From the NCBI GenBank assembly GCA_029861485.1, contig JAOTZF010000067.1, positions 1 through 8,583 of the forward strand: a stretch of DNA of 8,583 nucleotides, written 5' to 3'. The notes below the pieces were generated by a model. That model saw only the letters and a program-made list of their open reading frames with translations. It ran no database searches and was not told where the DNA came from. Shown piece after piece: positions 6,848-8,583 of the stretch. This DNA is from Thermoleophilia bacterium. GTDB lineage: Bacteria > Actinomycetota > Thermoleophilia > Miltoncostaeales > Miltoncostaeaceae. Numbering within the stretch: the stretch's first letter is position 1; every line of letters starts with the position of its first letter. The position numbers were made by a program, and so were the translations under genes.

Positions 6848-6863
6848 GGGGTCGTTGGACCCC
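6848..6863 (+). other. Small hairpin in the superoxide dismutase leader
   Basis: GGGGTC (6848-6853) and GACCCC (6858-6863) pair around a GTTG loop: six base pairs, five of them GC. The second arm also begins the palindrome CCCCGGGG (6860-6867), so two structures could compete. It ends 10 nt before the Shine-Dalgarno. A role in mRNA stability or translation is possible but not shown. Confidence 0.4.
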
Positions 6864-6873
6864 GGGGACGAGC

Positions 6874-6880
6874 AGGAAGG
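6874..6880 (+). promoter_or_regulatory. Superoxide dismutase ribosome binding site
   Basis: AGGAAGG lies 7 nt before the GTG at 6888-6890. It sets the start there rather than at the upstream in-frame position 6855, which would add residues (DPGDEQEGHA) with no family counterpart. Confidence 0.85.
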
Positions 6881-6887
6881 ACACGCC

Positions 6888-7511
6888 GTGGCACACCAGG
6901 TCACTCCGATGGACATGCCGGGAAAGATCCTTGAGCTGGACGGAATCTCGGCAGAGTCCGTCCAGGCCCACTGGGGTCTCTATGAGGCCTACTGCAATAA
7001 GTACAACGAGGTGATGCAGAAGCTGGAGTCAGCCGATCGCGGCGCCGCGAACCAGATCTACTCCGACTACCGCGGCCTGCGCGAGATGCTCACCTTCGCG
7101 ATCGGTGGCATCAAGAACCACGAGGTCTACTTCAACAACCTCAGCGCCGACGGCGGCGAGCCCTCGGACCAGCTGGCCGAGCAGCTCCAAAAGGACCTCG
7201 GCGGTGTCGACGGGTTCCTCACCGAGCTCAAGGCCGCCGGCATGGCCGCTCGCGGCTGGGCGTTCCTCGCCTGGGACTGGCAGTGGATGCGACTCGATCT
7301 GCACATCGGCGATGCGCAGAACACCTTCCCGGTGTGGAACGCCTCCCCGATCATCGCCCTCGACGTCTACGAGCACTCGTACATCGCCGACTTCTCGACA
7401 GCGCGGCCGAAGTACATCGACGCCTTCATCCGCAACCTCGACTGGAGCTCGGTCAACGAGGTCTGGGCCGGCATCCAGCGCGGCCACGAGCTCCTCGGGG
7501 CCGACGGCTGA
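6888..7511 (+). CDS. Superoxide dismutase, Fe/Mn family
   Basis: 207 residues with no signal peptide, so a cytoplasmic enzyme converting superoxide to oxygen and hydrogen peroxide. The four metal ligands are in place: His28 (AHWGLYEAY), His78 (IKNHEVYF), Asp159 and His163 (LDVYEHSY). The N-terminal helical hairpin and C-terminal alpha/beta domain are complete. The usual HYxKHHxxY motif is replaced by HWGLYEAYC, as in a divergent SOD group I recall from Actinobacteria and Chloroflexi. The equivalents of His30 and Tyr34 (E. coli FeSOD numbering) are therefore Tyr and Cys or a shifted Tyr. Gly74 near the second ligand and Gln144 in GDAQNT resemble the Gly/Gln arrangement of Mn enzymes, but the metal cannot be fixed from sequence. 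The GTG start is supported by AGGAAGG 7 nt upstream. The gene is divergent from ftsK and convergent with the RNase J gene, so it is probably a single-gene transcript. Confidence 0.94.
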   Translation: MAHQVTPMDMPGKILELDGISAESVQAHWGLYEAYCNKYNEVMQKLESADRGAANQIYSDYRGLREMLTFAIGGIKNHEVYFNNLSADGGEPSDQLAEQLQKDLGGVDGFLTELKAAGMAARGWAFLAWDWQWMRLDLHIGDAQNTFPVWNASPIIALDVYEHSYIADFSTARPKYIDAFIRNLDWSSVNEVWAGIQRGHELLGADG

Positions 7512-7528
7512 GGCCCGCCTGACAGACG

Positions 7529-7550
7529 ACGGGCGGCGGGCGCCGCCCGT
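7529..7550. terminator. GC-rich hairpin between superoxide dismutase and RNase J genes
   Basis: ACGGGCGGC (7529-7537) pairs perfectly with GCCGCCCGT (7542-7550) around a GGGC loop, giving a 9-bp stem. It lies in the 54-bp gap between two convergent stops (7511 and 7566-7568), so it probably ends transcription from both sides. No T-run follows on either strand. Confidence 0.7.
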
Positions 7551-7565
7551 GCTCGGCGAGGCCGG

Positions 7566-8583
7566 TCAGACCTCCACGATTACCGGCAGTACCATCGGGC
7601 GCTGCTGAGTGCGCTTCTTCAGCAACGCCGCTACCGCATCGTGAAGCTGGTGCTGGAGCACGCCCACCTCGGTGACCCTCTGCTCAGCCGATGCGGCGAT
7701 GCTGTCGCGGATCTCGGCGCGGGTCTCGGCGATCAACTCGGGATCGTCGCCCGCGGCGAAGCCCCGGGTGATCACGTCCGGCTCGCCGATGAGCGTGCCC
7801 TCGCTGACGTTGACGGTCGCCACGACGAGCACCAGGCCGTCCTCGGCGAGGTGCCTTCTGTCGCGCAGTACCCCTTCCACCGCGTCGCTCACTCCCATGC
7901 CGTCGACGTACGTCAATCCCACGTCAATGTGGCCCGCGATCTCCGCGCTCTCGCCGTCGATTTCGAGCATGTCGCCGTTCTCGAGGATCGCGATGCAGTC
8001 CGCGGGAACGTCCGCGGCCAGGGCGAGATCCGCGTGCGCCCGCTGATGCCGGGCCTCGCCGTGGATGGGGGCGAAGAACTTCGGTCTCACGAGCTGGAGC
8101 ATCAGCTGCAGGTCGGCAGCGGTCCCGTGCCCTGAGACGTGGACCTCGGGATTGGTCTCCTCGGTGATCACGCGGACCCCCAGGCGGACCAGCCGGTTGA
8201 TCGTCTCACCGACGGCCAGCTCGTTGCCCGGCACCGTCCTGGAGGAATAGATCACCGTGTCGCCGGCCTCGAGCTCGACCTGGGGGTGCTCGCCCCGGGC
8301 CATCCGGCTGAGGGCGGCGAGGGCCTCCCCCTGGCTGCCGGTGCACACGATGACCTGCTCGTCGGGGTCGTAGCCGGCCAGGTCCTTCGGCTTGACCAAG
8401 CTTCCGGCAGGCGGATGGAGATAGCCCAGATTCATCGCGATGTTGCCGTTGCGGTTGAGCGAGCGCCCCACCAAGGAGACCACCCGCCCGTCGGCGTATG
8501 CGGCGTCGATCACCTGCTGCACGCGATGGATATGAGAGGAGAACGTCGTGACGATGACCCGGCCTGGGGCGGTCGCGAACTGG
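7566..8583 (-). CDS. rnj: Ribonuclease J, C-terminal part (5' end beyond window)
   Basis: 338 residues of an open frame that reads in from the right edge (GRVIVTTFSSHIHRVQQVI near its start), so the gene is cut by the window and not naturally truncated. An internal GTG at 8520-8522 is not the start. The visible part covers much of the beta-CASP region and the C-terminal domain of the metallo-beta-lactamase-fold nuclease: CTGSQGEALAAL (80-91 of the visible part), HVSGH (148-152) and PIHGE (172-176), whose His residues belong to the conserved metal-site and phosphate-binding motifs. The N-terminal HxHxDH metal motif lies outside. RNase J has 5'-to-3' exonuclease and endonuclease activity in mRNA decay and rRNA maturation. 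rnj next to ftsK is a common actinobacterial arrangement, but here the superoxide dismutase gene on the other strand intervenes. No extra C-terminal extension is present. Confidence 0.95.
   Translation of the reverse strand, partial: QFATAPGRVIVTTFSSHIHRVQQVIDAAYADGRVVSLVGRSLNRNGNIAMNLGYLHPPAGSLVKPKDLAGYDPDEQVIVCTGSQGEALAALSRMARGEHPQVELEAGDTVIYSSRTVPGNELAVGETINRLVRLGVRVITEETNPEVHVSGHGTAADLQLMLQLVRPKFFAPIHGEARHQRAHADLALAADVPADCIAILENGDMLEIDGESAEIAGHIDVGLTYVDGMGVSDAVEGVLRDRRHLAEDGLVLVVATVNVSEGTLIGEPDVITRGFAAGDDPELIAETRAEIRDSIAASAEQRVTEVGVLQHQLHDAVAALLKKRTQQRPMVLPVIVEV

Noticed and set aside
6743..6916. N-terminal extension of FtsK by 58 residues
   Set aside because: The extension has no family-like sequence and overlaps the SOD control region. 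The ATG at 6740-6742 has GGAGG 4 nt upstream.
8520..8522. GTG as the start of the RNase J gene
   Set aside because: The frame continues to the right edge with conserved RNase J sequence (VTTFSSHIHRVQQ), so this is an internal valine codon.
1..8583. Defence system, prophage, toxin-antitoxin pair or biosynthetic cluster
   Set aside because: All genes match core housekeeping families or a stand-alone lipoprotein. I saw no integrase, transposase, direct-repeat array or small-gene pair.

Overview
This is a GC-rich bacterial chromosomal segment, most likely from the Actinomycetota and probably from class Thermoleophilia or a close relative. The lineage call is inferred from three things: the gene order rnj / ftsK / rodZ-like / cinA / recA; the way the RodZ-like protein opens (FEIGNTLREAR) and ends in a DUF4115-type domain; and a CinA N-terminus of the VVTGxEVLxG type. 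All three are matched from memory of those families, and no rRNA is present to confirm them. GTG starts are common (recA, rodZ-like, superoxide dismutase, lipoprotein), and purine-rich ribosome binding sites are clear for several genes.

Layout from left to right. A plus-strand lipoprotein with a DUF4344-type HEXXH metallopeptidase domain (24-797) converges on recA (minus, 875-1939). A 20-bp perfect inverted repeat, probably a shared terminator, lies between them. Upstream of recA is a 182-bp gap with a clear LexA/SOS box (2010-2023). Next come three minus-strand genes reading towards recA: ftsK (start 6742), a RodZ-like HTH/membrane protein (start 4201) and cinA (start 3399). rodZ-like and cinA are only 4 nt apart. 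A plus-strand Fe/Mn-family superoxide dismutase (6888-7511) is divergent from ftsK and convergent with the 3' part of an RNase J gene (minus, 7566 to beyond the right edge). A short GC-rich hairpin separates the superoxide dismutase and RNase J genes.

Together the genes cover chromosome translocation at division (FtsK), cell shape or envelope (RodZ-like), NAD salvage or nucleotide-pool repair (CinA), recombination and SOS response (RecA), RNA turnover (RNase J), superoxide detoxification, and one secreted metallopeptidase of unknown substrate. There is no gene-free stretch longer than about 185 bp. I see no mobile element, CRISPR array, tRNA or rRNA.

I do not see a previously undescribed multi-gene system. 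The points most worth a second look are the lipoprotein metallopeptidase beside recA, the SOD with altered second-shell residues lying within the rnj-ftsK neighbourhood, and the regulatory DNA (LexA box, two intergenic hairpins, SOD leader).
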